Part shown: piece by piece, positions 4,683-15,018 of the stretch
How positions within the stretch are numbered: position 1 is the first letter of the stretch
How the letters are laid out: every line of letters begins with the position of its first letter
Assembly: GCA_025997715.1 (NCBI GenBank)
Contig: BNUY01000069.1
Location: 1-15,663 of the forward strand
DNA: 15,663 bases
Source of the DNA: Spirochaetia bacterium
GTDB taxonomy: Bacteria > Spirochaetota > Spirochaetia > Treponematales > Breznakiellaceae
Reading direction: 5' to 3'
Program-made: the position numbers and the translations under genes
Notes under the pieces: generated by a model
The model's input: only the letters and a program-made list of their open reading frames with translations
The model's database searches: none
Told to the model about the DNA's origin: nothing

Positions 4683-7373
4683 TTATTCGTCAAACAAGGT
4701 CGGCCCCGGACTATCCCGGTGCGGTTTAGCGGAACTTTTAGGGGTCTCCTTACCGTCGAAGAGGGCTTTCCAGGTATGGATGCAGTTCAGGGCTTCCAGG
4801 GGGGTCATGCGGTTTAAGTCCAGGGCGGCTATATCGCCGGCGATATGGCGGAGGCGGCCGTCCTGAGCGTCTTTACCTATAGGCTCCTCCGTCGGCAGCG
4901 CAGAGGGCGGCAATCCGGGCAGCGTTTTGTGGAGGATCTTCTCCCCCTCCTTTAGCCGATCCATAATCTCCGCAGCCCGCCGCAGAACCTCTTCGCGTAA
5001 GCCCGCTAAACGGGCTACATGGAGGCCGTAGGATTCCGCCGAAGGGCCTTCTTTAAGTTTTCGCAGAAAAACTATTTCCCCGCCCCGGTCCAGGACCTCC
5101 ATTGAACGGTTTGCCAGGCCGGGATGGGTCAGCATGGAGAGTTCGTGGTAATGGGTAGCAAAGAGGGTCCGGCATTTGATGCGGTCGAGCAGTTCCTCGC
5201 TCACCGCCCAGGCGATGGAAAGGCCGTCGTTGGTGCCCGTTCCCCGGCCTACCTCGTCCATGATGACGAGGCTCCGCTCTGTGGCGGTGTTGAGGATGTT
5301 GGCGGTTTCGTTCATCTCCACCAGGAAGGTGCTTTCTCCCCGGGCCAGGTTGTCCGAGGCTCCCACCCGGCAGTAGATCCGGTCGGTAACCCCCACCTTC
5401 GCGTCCTTTGCGGGGACAAAGCTGCCCGCCTGGGCCATGATGGTGATAAGCGCGGCCTGGCGGAGGTAGGTAGATTTGCCCGCCATGTTGGGGCCGGTGA
5501 TAAGGGCAAAGACTACCCCGTCCCCCTCTAAAACCACGTCATTGGGGATAAACTCGCCCCCGGGCAAATGGGCTTCCACCACCGGGTGGCGGCCTTCGAG
5601 GATCTCCAGGCGGTTTTCGGCATCCACCACCGGGCGTATCCAGCCCCGGACCGTGGCGGCCCGCGCCAGGGATTGGGCGGTGTCCAGTTCGGCGATACGG
5701 GCGGCGGCGGCGGATAGTTCCGGGATCAGCGCCTTGGCCTTGTCGCGGATTTCCAGGAAAAGTTTTTTTTCCAGTTCCACCACCCGGTCCGATGCGCCGT
5801 TGATGTCCGACTCCAGGGCCGCAAGCCGGTCCGTGGTAAAACGCTCCCCCTGAACGGTGCCCTGGCGGCGGATAAAGCGCTTGGGTACCTTGGGAAGGTG
5901 GATCTTGGTGACCTCAAAAAAGTACCCGATCAGCCGGTTGTACCGGATTTTCAGGCTGCTAATTCCCGTGGTCTCGCGCTCCTCCTCCAGGTATGTTTCC
6001 AGGAGGGAGCGGCCGTTATCCCGGAGCTTGTGGAGTTCGTCCAGTTCCTCGTTATATCCGTCCCGGATAAGGTTCCCTTCCGTGAGCAGGATCGAAGGGT
6101 CCTCGCAAAGCCCCCGTTCCAGGAGGTCCCGGAGTTCCATAAGCGGGGCAATATCGCTCAGAGACTTAGCCGCTTCGGTTTCAAAGACCGGGGACCCTGC
6201 AAGTCCCACGCCCAGTTCCCCGCTGAGCCGGTGGATAGTCTCAAAGGAGTTTAGGGAATTTTTGACCGAAAGCATGTCCTTGCCGTGGGCCCGGTCCATG
6301 GCAAGCCGAGAACAGAGCCGTTCCAGGTCCGGGGTTTTCCCTAAGAGTTCCCGGGCCGCGGTGAGCCGGCTCTGGTCGCGGTAGAAAGCTTCCACCATAT
6401 CAAGCCGCGTGTTGATACGCCCAATGTCCGTCAAAGGGTGGAGGATACGCCGTTTCAAGAGCCGGCGGCCCATGGCGGTTTTGGTTTCGTCCATCACTTC
6501 CAGGAGGGAAAAACGGGATTCGCCGTCCCGAAGGTTACGGACCAGTTCCAGGTTCCGCTGGGAGCTTTCGTCGATGCCCACGTATTCCGTGTCCCCGTAA
6601 AGGCTGAGGGATCGGACATGGGGGATAAGGCTCCGGGCGGTGTTGTCCAGGTAATCCAGAACAGCCCCGGCGGAGAGTATCTCCGGGGAATTGTCCTCCA
6701 GGCCGAAACCCCGGAGGCTTGCGGTACCGAACTGCCGCTCCAGCCGTTCCCTGCTGCGGCCCAGGTCAAAGAGCCAGTCCGCCCAGCGGTTTACCACCAG
6801 GGTTGAGCGGTCCAGCACCGCGGCGGCAATTTCCCCAAGCTCCAGGAGGAGGGATTCCTGGGCCACCAGTTCCCGGATTTGAAGCCGCTCCAGTTCCCCC
6901 CGGAGTTTTTCCGCCGCCGCAGCCTGGGGGAAGGAGGTGGCGTAGAATTCCCCGGTACTTAAATCGATGTAGGCAAAGGAAACCACCGTGGCGGTTCCCG
7001 AAAGAGCTCCCAGATAGTTGGAACTGCCCTTGTCCAGAAAGTCCTCGTCCACGGTGGTCCCCGGGGTGATAACCTCCACCACCTTACGCTCAATTACCCC
7101 CTTGCCCTTGTTGACTTCGGAAAGTTGCTCGCAGATGGCTATTTTTTTACCCAGTTTTAAGAGGCGGGCAATGTAGGACCGGGCCGCATGGTAGGGAATC
7201 CCGCACATGGGAAGCCCGTTGCGGCTGGTCAGGGTGAGGTTTAACAGGGCGGATACTTCCACAGCATCATCTGAAAACATTTCATAGAAATCACCCAGGC
7301 GAAAAAAAAGAACATCTCCCTGGTGATCCCGTTTTATCCGCCGGTACTGGTCCAGCATAGGGCTTGTTTCCAT
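4683..7373 (-). CDS. mutS: DNA mismatch repair ATPase MutS
   Basis: Full-length MutS of 896 residues. It recognises mispaired or looped-out bases and, as an ATP-driven clamp, recruits MutL. Mismatch-reading domain I carries the Phe-x-Glu motif at F29-Y30-E31 (GDFYEMF), followed by MCGIPYHA and the ICEQ segment. The connector, lever and clamp regions occupy about 125-575. The ATPase has Walker A GPNMAGKST (627-635), the ARGESTF signature (678-684), Walker B LVIMDEVGRGTGT with D706-E707, and the switch FATHYHEL (738-745). The C-terminal tail has LDLNRMTPLEALNCIHTWK (851-869) and ends PTLFDE, which could be a beta-clamp contact. The ATG is 2 nt after the skp stop, so it is co-transcribed with the outer-membrane assembly genes, as in T. 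pallidum. Length and motifs are normal for the family. Confidence 0.98.
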   Translation of the reverse strand: METSPMLDQYRRIKRDHQGDVLFFRLGDFYEMFSDDAVEVSALLNLTLTSRNGLPMCGIPYHAARSYIARLLKLGKKIAICEQLSEVNKGKGVIERKVVEVITPGTTVDEDFLDKGSSNYLGALSGTATVVSFAYIDLSTGEFYATSFPQAAAAEKLRGELERLQIRELVAQESLLLELGEIAAAVLDRSTLVVNRWADWLFDLGRSRERLERQFGTASLRGFGLEDNSPEILSAGAVLDYLDNTARSLIPHVRSLSLYGDTEYVGIDESSQRNLELVRNLRDGESRFSLLEVMDETKTAMGRRLLKRRILHPLTDIGRINTRLDMVEAFYRDQSRLTAARELLGKTPDLERLCSRLAMDRAHGKDMLSVKNSLNSFETIHRLSGELGVGLAGSPVFETEAAKSLSDIAPLMELRDLLERGLCEDPSILLTEGNLIRDGYNEELDELHKLRDNGRSLLETYLEEERETTGISSLKIRYNRLIGYFFEVTKIHLPKVPKRFIRRQGTVQGERFTTDRLAALESDINGASDRVVELEKKLFLEIRDKAKALIPELSAAAARIAELDTAQSLARAATVRGWIRPVVDAENRLEILEGRHPVVEAHLPGGEFIPNDVVLEGDGVVFALITGPNMAGKSTYLRQAALITIMAQAGSFVPAKDAKVGVTDRIYCRVGASDNLARGESTFLVEMNETANILNTATERSLVIMDEVGRGTGTNDGLSIAWAVSEELLDRIKCRTLFATHYHELSMLTHPGLANRSMEVLDRGGEIVFLRKLKEGPSAESYGLHVARLAGLREEVLRRAAEIMDRLKEGEKILHKTLPGLPPSALPTEEPIGKDAQDGRLRHIAGDIAALDLNRMTPLEALNCIHTWKALFDGKETPKSSAKPHRDSPGPTLFDE

Positions 7374-7375
7374 AC

Positions 7376-7921
7376 TTATCTTCCGGTTTTTGTCCGTAAA
7401 TTGGTAATTAGTTTTTCGGTAATGTCCACGGTTGGGCTAAACCAGAGTATTCCCGTGTTCGCCCGCTGGTTTAAGACCATGCTGTAGCCTTCGCTTTCGG
7501 CGATGAAGCGGATTTCAGTCTGAACCTGGTCCAAAAAGCTCCCGGATTGGGAAAGCTTTTTCATCTGATCCTCCAGTTCGGCCTTCTTAACCTGATAATA
7601 GTTCCGGAGGAACTCCTGTTTCTTGTATATGTCATTCTGAATCCGCAGCGCCCGCTCTTCGTCCCCCCGGGCTCCCGCATCGGCAAGGGAACTTTGCAGG
7701 GTCTGAATTTCCGCGGTCATCCGGTCCACCTCGCTTTGCACCCGGGCGCTCCGCTCCTCCCATTCCCGAACCGCCCGGGACTCCCGGAAAAACTGGGTGT
7801 AGACCCGGGAAAGATCCACCACCGCAAAACGGGTCAACTGCTGGGCAGCCAGGGGACTAAGCCAGGGCGAAATCATGATCGCCGCAAAAATGAATGTGAT
7901 AATTCCGCGTTTTTTCATCAT
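7376..7921 (-). CDS. skp: periplasmic chaperone Skp/OmpH
   Basis: 181 residues with an N-terminal signal peptide (KKRGIITFIFAAIMISPWLS, cleavage after LAA) and then FAVVDLSRVYTQFFRESRA, the typical opening of OmpH/Skp proteins. The middle (about 50-130) is highly charged and helical, matching the two long coiled-coil arms that hold unfolded outer-membrane proteins in the trimer. The end returns to the body fold (SEGYSMVLNQRANTGILWF, DITEKLI). The ATG at 7921 is chosen because AAGG stands 5 nt before it; a TTG just ahead and a second ATG just after are also possible. It lies 9 nt after bamA and delivers substrates to BamA. Confidence 0.93.
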   Translation of the reverse strand: MMKKRGIITFIFAAIMISPWLSPLAAQQLTRFAVVDLSRVYTQFFRESRAVREWEERSARVQSEVDRMTAEIQTLQSSLADAGARGDEERALRIQNDIYKKQEFLRNYYQVKKAELEDQMKKLSQSGSFLDQVQTEIRFIAESEGYSMVLNQRANTGILWFSPTVDITEKLITNLRTKTGR

Positions 7922-7933
7922 CAAAACCTTATC

Positions 7934-10450
7934 CTAATAGGTTGCCAGGGCAAAGGATATTACAAAATCAAGGGGCCCCAGATTCCCATCCTGCCATTCC
8001 CACTGTCCATTTATAACCCGGGCGCGCTTGGCTAAGATGAACCGGAAGGGGAATTGGGGAATAGCGAACCGGATTCCCCCGCCAAGGCTGAACTTCATCC
8101 GGTCTATGAAGCTTCCATCTACATCCCTGCGGAACACGTTTTCCGGCGTGTCGGCAATCTCCGCGGCGTCAAAGAAGAAATCCAGGGCCAGGATACCCGG
8201 CACAACGGGGAAACGGACCTCCGCCCAGTTCTCCCAGAGCGCCAGACCCCGGTTGAGCCGTTCACCGGTCCATCCCCGGGCGTTAAACATGCCGTCAATA
8301 ACCAGTTTATTCGCATCTTCGATCGCCGGCTCCGCATAGCCGGGCTGGGGCAGGATGAAGGATAAGCCGGAATGGATGCCGAAGATCCCCTTGAAACTAT
8401 AATTATCCGTTATGCGCAGGTTAAAAAGGGTAAGGAAATACTCAAGCTTGGTATCGGACTTTATGTAATGCTCCCGCTCAAAGGGAAACACCCCATAAAA
8501 TCCGAAACGCTGGATCCCGTAGTAGCCCTTTGAGGGATCATAATACAAATCCCGTTGATCCAGGGATACGCTGGTCCAGTACGAATTGGTCCATATCCAT
8601 TTGTTATTGTCCTCCCGCAGGATCGGATCAAAGGGCCGGTAAATGTCGGCGTCATAAATATTATCTACCAGCCCGGTACGGATACCGCCGCCCACGCCCA
8701 GGTTCCCGGCGGCGGTGTTCCACCGGTAACCCGTAGAGAATCCCAGGGAGAACCCCAACTGGTTATAATCCATCAGAGCCCATGTCGGCGGGTATTTGCT
8801 GGCGCTAACGTACTCTTCATAGGAATCAAACCCATCGGGGAAGGCCCTGGTCTCGTCCCCGTTAAAGAAGGGCGCCTGGTTATCCATGGCCGCCTTGCGC
8901 ACCGTGTGACGGAAGGTAAAATCAAAGCCCCCGGACAGGGGCAGCCCGAAGAGCCAGCGCTGGGTATATTCCAGGGACGCGCTCTGGGTGTCCGGCGAGG
9001 CGGTTATTTCTGCCCCAATCATATTGCCGTAGCCCAGGAAGTTACGATCGTTCCATTTGGCTAAAATCGAAACGGGGAACGCATCGGGATCCGAGGAGCC
9101 TGAAAAGGTTACCCCCAGTTGTACATCCGTGGTGGGCTGTTCTTCCACGGTAAATACCAGGTCCATCAGGCTGTCGGTGCTTCCGGGGGTCATATCGGGG
9201 ATAACACTGGAGAAGTACTGGAGGTTCATAAGGTTACGCTGCCCGTCCATCAGCTTGGTCCGGGAAAACACATCCCCCGGTTCCAGGGGAATTTCCCGCA
9301 GCAGCACATGATCCTTGGTTTTCTCATTTCCCCGGACAATAATATGTTCAATATGGGCCCGCCCCCGCTCTACAATGGAAATAGTGAAGGACAGAACCCC
9401 GGAGGCCGTATCCCGGTTTTCCCGGGGAATGATGGAATTAAAAATATACCCGTTTTCGGCGTACAGACCCATGATCCGCTGGAGGTCCTCCTCCACCCGC
9501 CGGGCATTGACGGTATCCCCGTTTTTTGAATATACCTGGGCGGATAATTGTTCGGTGGTAAAAATCTCATTCCCCTCAAAGGTAATGCCCCCGAAGGTAT
9601 AGATTCTCCCTTCACTTATCCTGAAGGTGATGGTCAGGTTGTTGTTGCCCTTTTTATCCCGGGTGGTGGCCCGGGACACATCGGTCACCTCGGCGTCAAT
9701 ATATCCCCGGTCCCGGTAATACTGGGTAAGGGCGGCCCTGTCCGCGGTAAGCTTCGCTTCCTGGAAGGCCCCGTCATTGAAGACGGCGATGAGGCCCTTG
9801 GGTTTTAAGGAAAGCTGCCCCCGGAGGGTCCGGGTCGAAAAGATGCTGTTTCCCTCAAACAGTATTTCATCAATGGTTAGTTTTTCGCCTTCAATAATGT
9901 GGAAGGTAACCTGGACGGTATCGCTTTTACCGGGCCGTACTTCGGAGCTGACCCGCACATCGGGGAAGCCCTTTTCCAGGTATTTATTGATCAGCGCCGT
10001 TTCGTCTATCTTCAGTTTAGCCTGGGTAGCCACATCATTTACCTTGAGGGTAACCACATCCAGGAGCTGTCCCCGGGGCACCTTATCATTACCCGCAAAG
10101 ATAATACGGGATATGGTGGGCCGCTCGGTCACCCTGAAACGGATGATCACGGCGCTCCCGGCGGCGTCTGCGGGAACCGCGCTGGGGGTAATCGAGTCAA
10201 AATACTCCAGGGCATAGAGCCGTCCGTGGACTTCCCAGAAAACATCATCATTAAAGGCCGCGCCGATAAAAGGCTCCGTTACCCCCTCCAGTTCCGAAGC
10301 TTTGATATGCTTTAGCCCCTCGAATACGATATCCTTGATGGGTTTCCCCTGATACCATTCAGAGGCAAGGCCGTTTTCGTCTGCATCCTGCGCAAAGGCG
10401 CTCAACCCGCCCAGCAGACAAATCATTAAACATGCAACACCAACGCGCAT
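7934..10450 (-). CDS. bamA: outer-membrane protein assembly factor BamA
   Basis: 838 residues from the ATG at 10450. Signal peptide 1-20 (VACLMICLLGGLSAFA), five POTRA repeats at roughly 38-109, 110-186, 190-279, 282-361 and 365-437, each opening with a strand and turn like IDEILFEGNSIF or IEHIIVRGNEKT, then an Omp85 beta-barrel from about 440 to the end. The conserved loop-6 motif is RGW (725-727), the spirochaetal form of VRGF. BamA inserts beta-barrel proteins into the outer membrane. The start is set at the internal Met because AAGGAG precedes it at the right distance and the ATG overlaps the tamB stop as TGATG; an ATG 18 nt upstream would put six acidic residues before the signal peptide. 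The C-terminus ends in Tyr. Confidence 0.97.
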   Translation of the reverse strand: MRVGVACLMICLLGGLSAFAQDADENGLASEWYQGKPIKDIVFEGLKHIKASELEGVTEPFIGAAFNDDVFWEVHGRLYALEYFDSITPSAVPADAAGSAVIIRFRVTERPTISRIIFAGNDKVPRGQLLDVVTLKVNDVATQAKLKIDETALINKYLEKGFPDVRVSSEVRPGKSDTVQVTFHIIEGEKLTIDEILFEGNSIFSTRTLRGQLSLKPKGLIAVFNDGAFQEAKLTADRAALTQYYRDRGYIDAEVTDVSRATTRDKKGNNNLTITFRISEGRIYTFGGITFEGNEIFTTEQLSAQVYSKNGDTVNARRVEEDLQRIMGLYAENGYIFNSIIPRENRDTASGVLSFTISIVERGRAHIEHIIVRGNEKTKDHVLLREIPLEPGDVFSRTKLMDGQRNLMNLQYFSSVIPDMTPGSTDSLMDLVFTVEEQPTTDVQLGVTFSGSSDPDAFPVSILAKWNDRNFLGYGNMIGAEITASPDTQSASLEYTQRWLFGLPLSGGFDFTFRHTVRKAAMDNQAPFFNGDETRAFPDGFDSYEEYVSASKYPPTWALMDYNQLGFSLGFSTGYRWNTAAGNLGVGGGIRTGLVDNIYDADIYRPFDPILREDNNKWIWTNSYWTSVSLDQRDLYYDPSKGYYGIQRFGFYGVFPFEREHYIKSDTKLEYFLTLFNLRITDNYSFKGIFGIHSGLSFILPQPGYAEPAIEDANKLVIDGMFNARGWTGERLNRGLALWENWAEVRFPVVPGILALDFFFDAAEIADTPENVFRRDVDGSFIDRMKFSLGGGIRFAIPQFPFRFILAKRARVINGQWEWQDGNLGPLDFVISFALATY

Positions 10451-13400
10451 CAACGCTCCTTCTTCCATAAATCTCTAAAATTCCTAAACGACCATTTCCG
10501 CGAAAAGGTAAAAGAAAGATCGTTGACAAACATATTTTCCAGGTGGCTTGGGGCAAAATTAACCTGGATATCAAACAGGGGGCCGCGAAATTCGACCTCA
10601 ATTTCCGGTTCCAGGGATATTCCCGCCCCCAGGGTTACGCCCCCCCGGGATATATCGCCAAAGGTAATTCTGTTTTCATCATACCGAAATGATAACATAG
10701 CCTGGCCAAAAACATTAGGCCCAAAGTACTTACCAAAGAAAACAGTCGTATTATCTAAATAGTTACCGAAGCCGCCCGTTCTGTCAACCGGGGCCTGACG
10801 CTCCGAGTCCGTTGACTGAGACCCCGCGGCCGTGGACTGAAGCCCCGTGGCTTGGACAAAGGCGTTTTGCAGAATCTGGGTACGGAAGGAGAACATATCC
10901 AGGCGGAGGATATCCCGGATCGTCCGTTCCGCACGACGGTAGAGTATAAATTGGGACAGGACATCCCCGCTTGCCAACACTATGCTCCGAATTGCCCCAT
11001 TGGGGTCCTCCGCCGAAAGGGTTCCGGCAAAGTTTTGCCCTAAGAGCGAAAGAATCTCAAACTGGGAAAGGGGGGGATTGGATTCAAGCCGGGCCGAAAA
11101 GGATTGGAGGGGGGAACTGTCCACGATCATGGAAATCGTTACCGGCCCTTCACCGGTGCGGTCCCGGGTTTCCGCCCGGGCGGTAATCAGGGGTTCAAAA
11201 TGGGTATCGCTTTCATTAAAAGATAAAACGCCTTCCCGTATATAAAAACTCCGCTGGAAATAGAAGATTTCCCCCCTCCGGATGGCAACATCCCCCTCTA
11301 CGGTAAAATGCCCCGAAAGGCTATCGCTGGTAATGCTGATGCCGGTCCCCGCTTCGGGACTGCCCCGTATCAGGGGGAAATCTCTGGTGGGATAGATAAA
11401 TTCGACCTTCGGCCCCGTTTTGATGGTGAGATCCGTCACTGTTGTAATGTTTTGGCTTATTGCGGCCGGGGTCTGGGTGTTCCGGGTACCCAGGGTTATT
11501 TCCGCGTTATTACCCAGTAAATTCCCGGAAACCTTGAGAACCTGGTCTCCCATGGCCAACATCAGTTGGCCCGACGCGTCACCCGACGCCTGGATACCCC
11601 CAATATCCACCCCAAAGGGGATAGGAGTGGCATCCGGTACCTGGATATCCAGGTTAAAAATAGTGGGTACCCACCGGTCAAACCGGAACCAGCCGGCAAT
11701 CGTGCCGGCGCCGGACCCAACCCGGGCGGAAACGGGGCCAAAGCGCATTTCGTTTCCCTCAAGGCTCAGGGTTATCGGAACCGGCTGGATATCCTCCCGG
11801 ACAAATTGGGGTACCTGGATACGCAGGCTGTTTACCCGGGCGCTGCCGAAAAACTCCGGGTCCCCCAGGCTGCCCCGAATTTCCAGGGACAGATCGACGA
11901 AACCGCCGGGTACATTGATCTTTTCCTTCACGGGGATAAAACGCCAGAGAGAGGACAGGTCCAGGTACATATTTGAGGTCCGGGCTTCAATGGTTCCGTC
12001 GGTGATGGCGCCCACCACGGAACCCCGAAACGGGGCGGGGTTTGAAAAGGCGGCGTAAAAGGCCCTGCCCCCGGAAGCGTCTTCATCGGAAACCTGCAGC
12101 CGGAGCATATCCCCGGGACCGCCGGAAAGGGATATCCGGGAACGGTCACGGGAAAAGGTAAAATCAAAGGGCTCCCGGGACCGGATGGCATCCAAACGGA
12201 TATTCTGCACCAGGAGGGAGCCGTTAAAGGTATCCATAGCTTGGGGCAGGCTAAACCAGGAACCGACCGGAACAAAATTCAGATCCGTACTGAAGGACAT
12301 GTCCAGGTTCCGGCCCATGAAGCCCCCCCGGATTTGGGCCTCCGCCTGAGCGGTGGACAACTGCCGGTTTATGCGGAGCAGGTTCACCTCCCCCTCAAGG
12401 GTGTTATACCGTCCCCGGATATTATGGAGGGAAATCACATCCTGGTTGAGTTCCGCAGAACCCGCAAGGGTAATAGCATTGTCCTCTATCCTGGCGCTCA
12501 GTTCATCCAGGGTAAGGGTTGCGGAATAGGAGTCCCGGGATTCCCAATGCAGTTCCCCGTTCCCCGATAGCACCGCATTATAGGAATTCTGCAGGAACCG
12601 CCCCAGATTGAGGCCGGTACCGGAGAACGCGATATCCACCGCTTTTTCGCGATAGGCCCCGTCTATCCGGGCAATTTCCGCCCCCCCCTGGTTCCGTATC
12701 ACCAGGTTTCCCGTGGGATTGGCAAAGCCCCGCCCCCAGGAAGCGGCGGCCCTGCCTGACAGGGGGCCCCGGCCGTCATCAAAAACTATACGCCGGAACA
12801 ACAGGCCGCTCTGATTCACTTCCCCGGAAATACTCAGGGCGGTAATCGGCGAAACCGGGGTAACCAGGTCCTGGACATCAAAATGGTCCACCGTAAGGGA
12901 CCAGTACTCAGGATCGTCGTACCGCAATGATACGAGAAGATTTATCCGGGCCGCCTGATCATTCCAGGAGATTGGAAGAGATACGGCTTCGATATACCCG
13001 GAGTATCCTCCGTAACCGGAATCGTTGGCGGTGACATATACCTGCAATCCGTAGGAGCCGCGAATGCTCAGGGAACGCCGGTCCAGATATTCTCCCTCCA
13101 GAGAATAGAGTGTATCCTTATACGAGGTGCGGAAGGCGAAGGTGATATCATCGGGGTTTGAAAAGTCGGCGTATCCCGCGGCTTCCGCGCTCCCCTCAGT
13201 CCAGACAACCCGCCCTTCGCTGAGCTCAAAGCGCCGGTCCGTTCCTGCTACGGATACCAGGGTTAAGAAATCCCGTTTCCCCGAGTAGGCCGCCACCAGC
13301 CGGGGTGCATTGTAGAGGATATGGTTGAAGTCGGTGGTAACAAATACCTCGGTGGTGATAGCGATATCTTTGGTAATCAGGTCCGCTTCCGCCCAGGGGG

Positions 13401-14985
13401 CAAAGGCGGTAAGGGGCCGGATGCTATTTAGTAGATCCGCTACGGAAACCGATTCCAGGGCAAGGCTGGCCTGAAGCTGCCGGGGGTCGGTGTCGAAGGA
13501 CCCCGAGAGGGACAGGGTACCAAGCTGTACATTCTCATAGGACTCGATATTCCGGAACCGGAGCGCGGAGAGGTTAAAAGAAAGGCCCGTATCCTCCCGG
13601 GTCAGGTCTCCATCCAGGGCGGAAAGCGTCACGAGAGGCCCTTGGCCTCCCCCCATGGTAAGGGTTTCCCCGAAAAGGTTTATGGTACGCCCGGTGGTAC
13701 TGAGGGTGATGTCCCCTGAGATTCCCCCGTCTCCGGTGAGCGTAAAATCCTTTATTTGCAGGGTCCCGTTTGGCGCAAAGGGCTTCAGCCCCATACCGCC
13801 TGAGTAGGCTAGCGCACCCTGGGGAAGCAGGAAATTGCAGCGGGTAAACCCGAAATAGCGTTCATTCCCCTTACCGGCCACGGCATAGGAAATGGCGCCC
13901 GCCGCCGTGCTTGCGGGCAGGGAACCGGATAGATCGATCGCGTAGGATACGCCCTCTCCGGGGGAATGTTCCAGGGAGGCAAAACCGGAACTCCGTATGC
14001 CCAGGTAGGAGTTATAGTTCCGCCAGGGACCGGTGAAGGTAAGCAAGTCACGGGGGGTGAAGTCTTCGGCCCGGAAGGAGGCGCTTAAACGCCGGGTATC
14101 AAATTCGTAGTTCAGGGAAAGATCCACCGGCAGGCGATCGTTGATCTTCCGCAGTTCCAGTTCCCGCTCCGTCAGGGTCAGGTTCACCGTCAGGGGCCGT
14201 AACACAAAGGAATCCCCGGAAAACGCGGGAAGACGGAGCTGCACACTGCCGTTATTCAGGTCCCGGGACAATGTTCCGTTAATCCGGCCGGACATGGCGG
14301 CGGCGAAGGGTTGGTCAAAAAGCCCCGCCAGTTCAGCCTGGGCGGACCATTTGCCGGAGAACAGGAAGCGCCCGGCTTCCGCACGGGTTTCGAAATTAAG
14401 CCCCTCCACCCGGATAGTATTTTCCGCCCTGCGGAGCCGGAATTCCCCCCCCCGCACCCGGAACAGTATATCCTCCGGGATCAGGGCGGCAATATTCCGC
14501 ATACCCTCGCTCCGGGGATCGGCGCTGTCCGGGGCTGAAGGGTTTTCGATATCCCCCTCCCATTCCAGATGAACCACCGGCCGGTCTATCCGCACGGAAC
14601 GGATCGATTCCGGAAGCCGTCCCCGTATCAGATCCCCGAAGGAATAGGCAAGACGGAAGCGCTCTATGGTTATCTCCGGTTCCACGCCGGATGCTTCGGT
14701 CTCCCCGGCCGTGTATATCCGGATACCCCGTATGTCCAGGGAGCCGAACAGGGATGGCCCCATGGAGGCATACTCGATTTCCCGGTCCAGGAAAAGTTCC
14801 GCCCGGGCCAGCAACCCGTCCCGGAACTGCGTCATCCCGGCCTTCAAGGATTGCTGCAAAGGCCTGAGCAAAAGGGTACTTACCACCACCAGGAGGAGAA
14901 ACACGAGAAGTTGTATGACAAAACGAACTAAACGGTAAACCGGATCAGCGGAAGTACCGGCCTGGGCTTCACCCATCTGGTGCAT
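10450..14985 (-). CDS. tamB: translocation/assembly module protein TamB
   Basis: 1511 residues, longer than the E. coli protein of about 1260. A single N-terminal membrane helix (19-40, VIQLLVFLLLVVVSTLLL) anchors it in the inner membrane; the rest is a long series of alternating hydrophobic strands, as in the AsmA/TamB/VPS13-like bridging proteins that form a groove across the periplasm. The conserved TamB (DUF490) domain covers about 1150-1500: AIRRGEIFYFQRSFYI near 1240, SQFEILSLLGQ near 1308, and a C-terminal barrel-contacting part with LGAGISLEPEIEVEF. It is directly ahead of bamA (1-nt overlap), so it probably works with BamA here rather than with a separate TamA; TamB-BamA interaction is reported for Borrelia. 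Current views give it a role in phospholipid transport or outer-membrane protein assembly. The start has only a distant GAGG (11 nt). Confidence 0.93.
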   Translation of the reverse strand: MHQMGEAQAGTSADPVYRLVRFVIQLLVFLLLVVVSTLLLRPLQQSLKAGMTQFRDGLLARAELFLDREIEYASMGPSLFGSLDIRGIRIYTAGETEASGVEPEITIERFRLAYSFGDLIRGRLPESIRSVRIDRPVVHLEWEGDIENPSAPDSADPRSEGMRNIAALIPEDILFRVRGGEFRLRRAENTIRVEGLNFETRAEAGRFLFSGKWSAQAELAGLFDQPFAAAMSGRINGTLSRDLNNGSVQLRLPAFSGDSFVLRPLTVNLTLTERELELRKINDRLPVDLSLNYEFDTRRLSASFRAEDFTPRDLLTFTGPWRNYNSYLGIRSSGFASLEHSPGEGVSYAIDLSGSLPASTAAGAISYAVAGKGNERYFGFTRCNFLLPQGALAYSGGMGLKPFAPNGTLQIKDFTLTGDGGISGDITLSTTGRTINLFGETLTMGGGQGPLVTLSALDGDLTREDTGLSFNLSALRFRNIESYENVQLGTLSLSGSFDTDPRQLQASLALESVSVADLLNSIRPLTAFAPWAEADLITKDIAITTEVFVTTDFNHILYNAPRLVAAYSGKRDFLTLVSVAGTDRRFELSEGRVVWTEGSAEAAGYADFSNPDDITFAFRTSYKDTLYSLEGEYLDRRSLSIRGSYGLQVYVTANDSGYGGYSGYIEAVSLPISWNDQAARINLLVSLRYDDPEYWSLTVDHFDVQDLVTPVSPITALSISGEVNQSGLLFRRIVFDDGRGPLSGRAAASWGRGFANPTGNLVIRNQGGAEIARIDGAYREKAVDIAFSGTGLNLGRFLQNSYNAVLSGNGELHWESRDSYSATLTLDELSARIEDNAITLAGSAELNQDVISLHNIRGRYNTLEGEVNLLRINRQLSTAQAEAQIRGGFMGRNLDMSFSTDLNFVPVGSWFSLPQAMDTFNGSLLVQNIRLDAIRSREPFDFTFSRDRSRISLSGGPGDMLRLQVSDEDASGGRAFYAAFSNPAPFRGSVVGAITDGTIEARTSNMYLDLSSLWRFIPVKEKINVPGGFVDLSLEIRGSLGDPEFFGSARVNSLRIQVPQFVREDIQPVPITLSLEGNEMRFGPVSARVGSGAGTIAGWFRFDRWVPTIFNLDIQVPDATPIPFGVDIGGIQASGDASGQLMLAMGDQVLKVSGNLLGNNAEITLGTRNTQTPAAISQNITTVTDLTIKTGPKVEFIYPTRDFPLIRGSPEAGTGISITSDSLSGHFTVEGDVAIRRGEIFYFQRSFYIREGVLSFNESDTHFEPLITARAETRDRTGEGPVTISMIVDSSPLQSFSARLESNPPLSQFEILSLLGQNFAGTLSAEDPNGAIRSIVLASGDVLSQFILYRRAERTIRDILRLDMFSFRTQILQNAFVQATGLQSTAAGSQSTDSERQAPVDRTGGFGNYLDNTTVFFGKYFGPNVFGQAMLSFRYDENRITFGDISRGGVTLGAGISLEPEIEVEFRGPLFDIQVNFAPSHLENMFVNDLSFTFSRKWSFRNFRDLWKKER

Positions 14986-15018
14986 TCAATATAGTACCTC
15001 ATTATCAGTATCGGTTAA

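Noticed and set aside
11420..12058. 212-codon open frame antisense to tamB
   Set aside because: Composition is the mirror of GC-rich tamB codons (Arg/Pro/Ser-rich); no ribosome site or domain.
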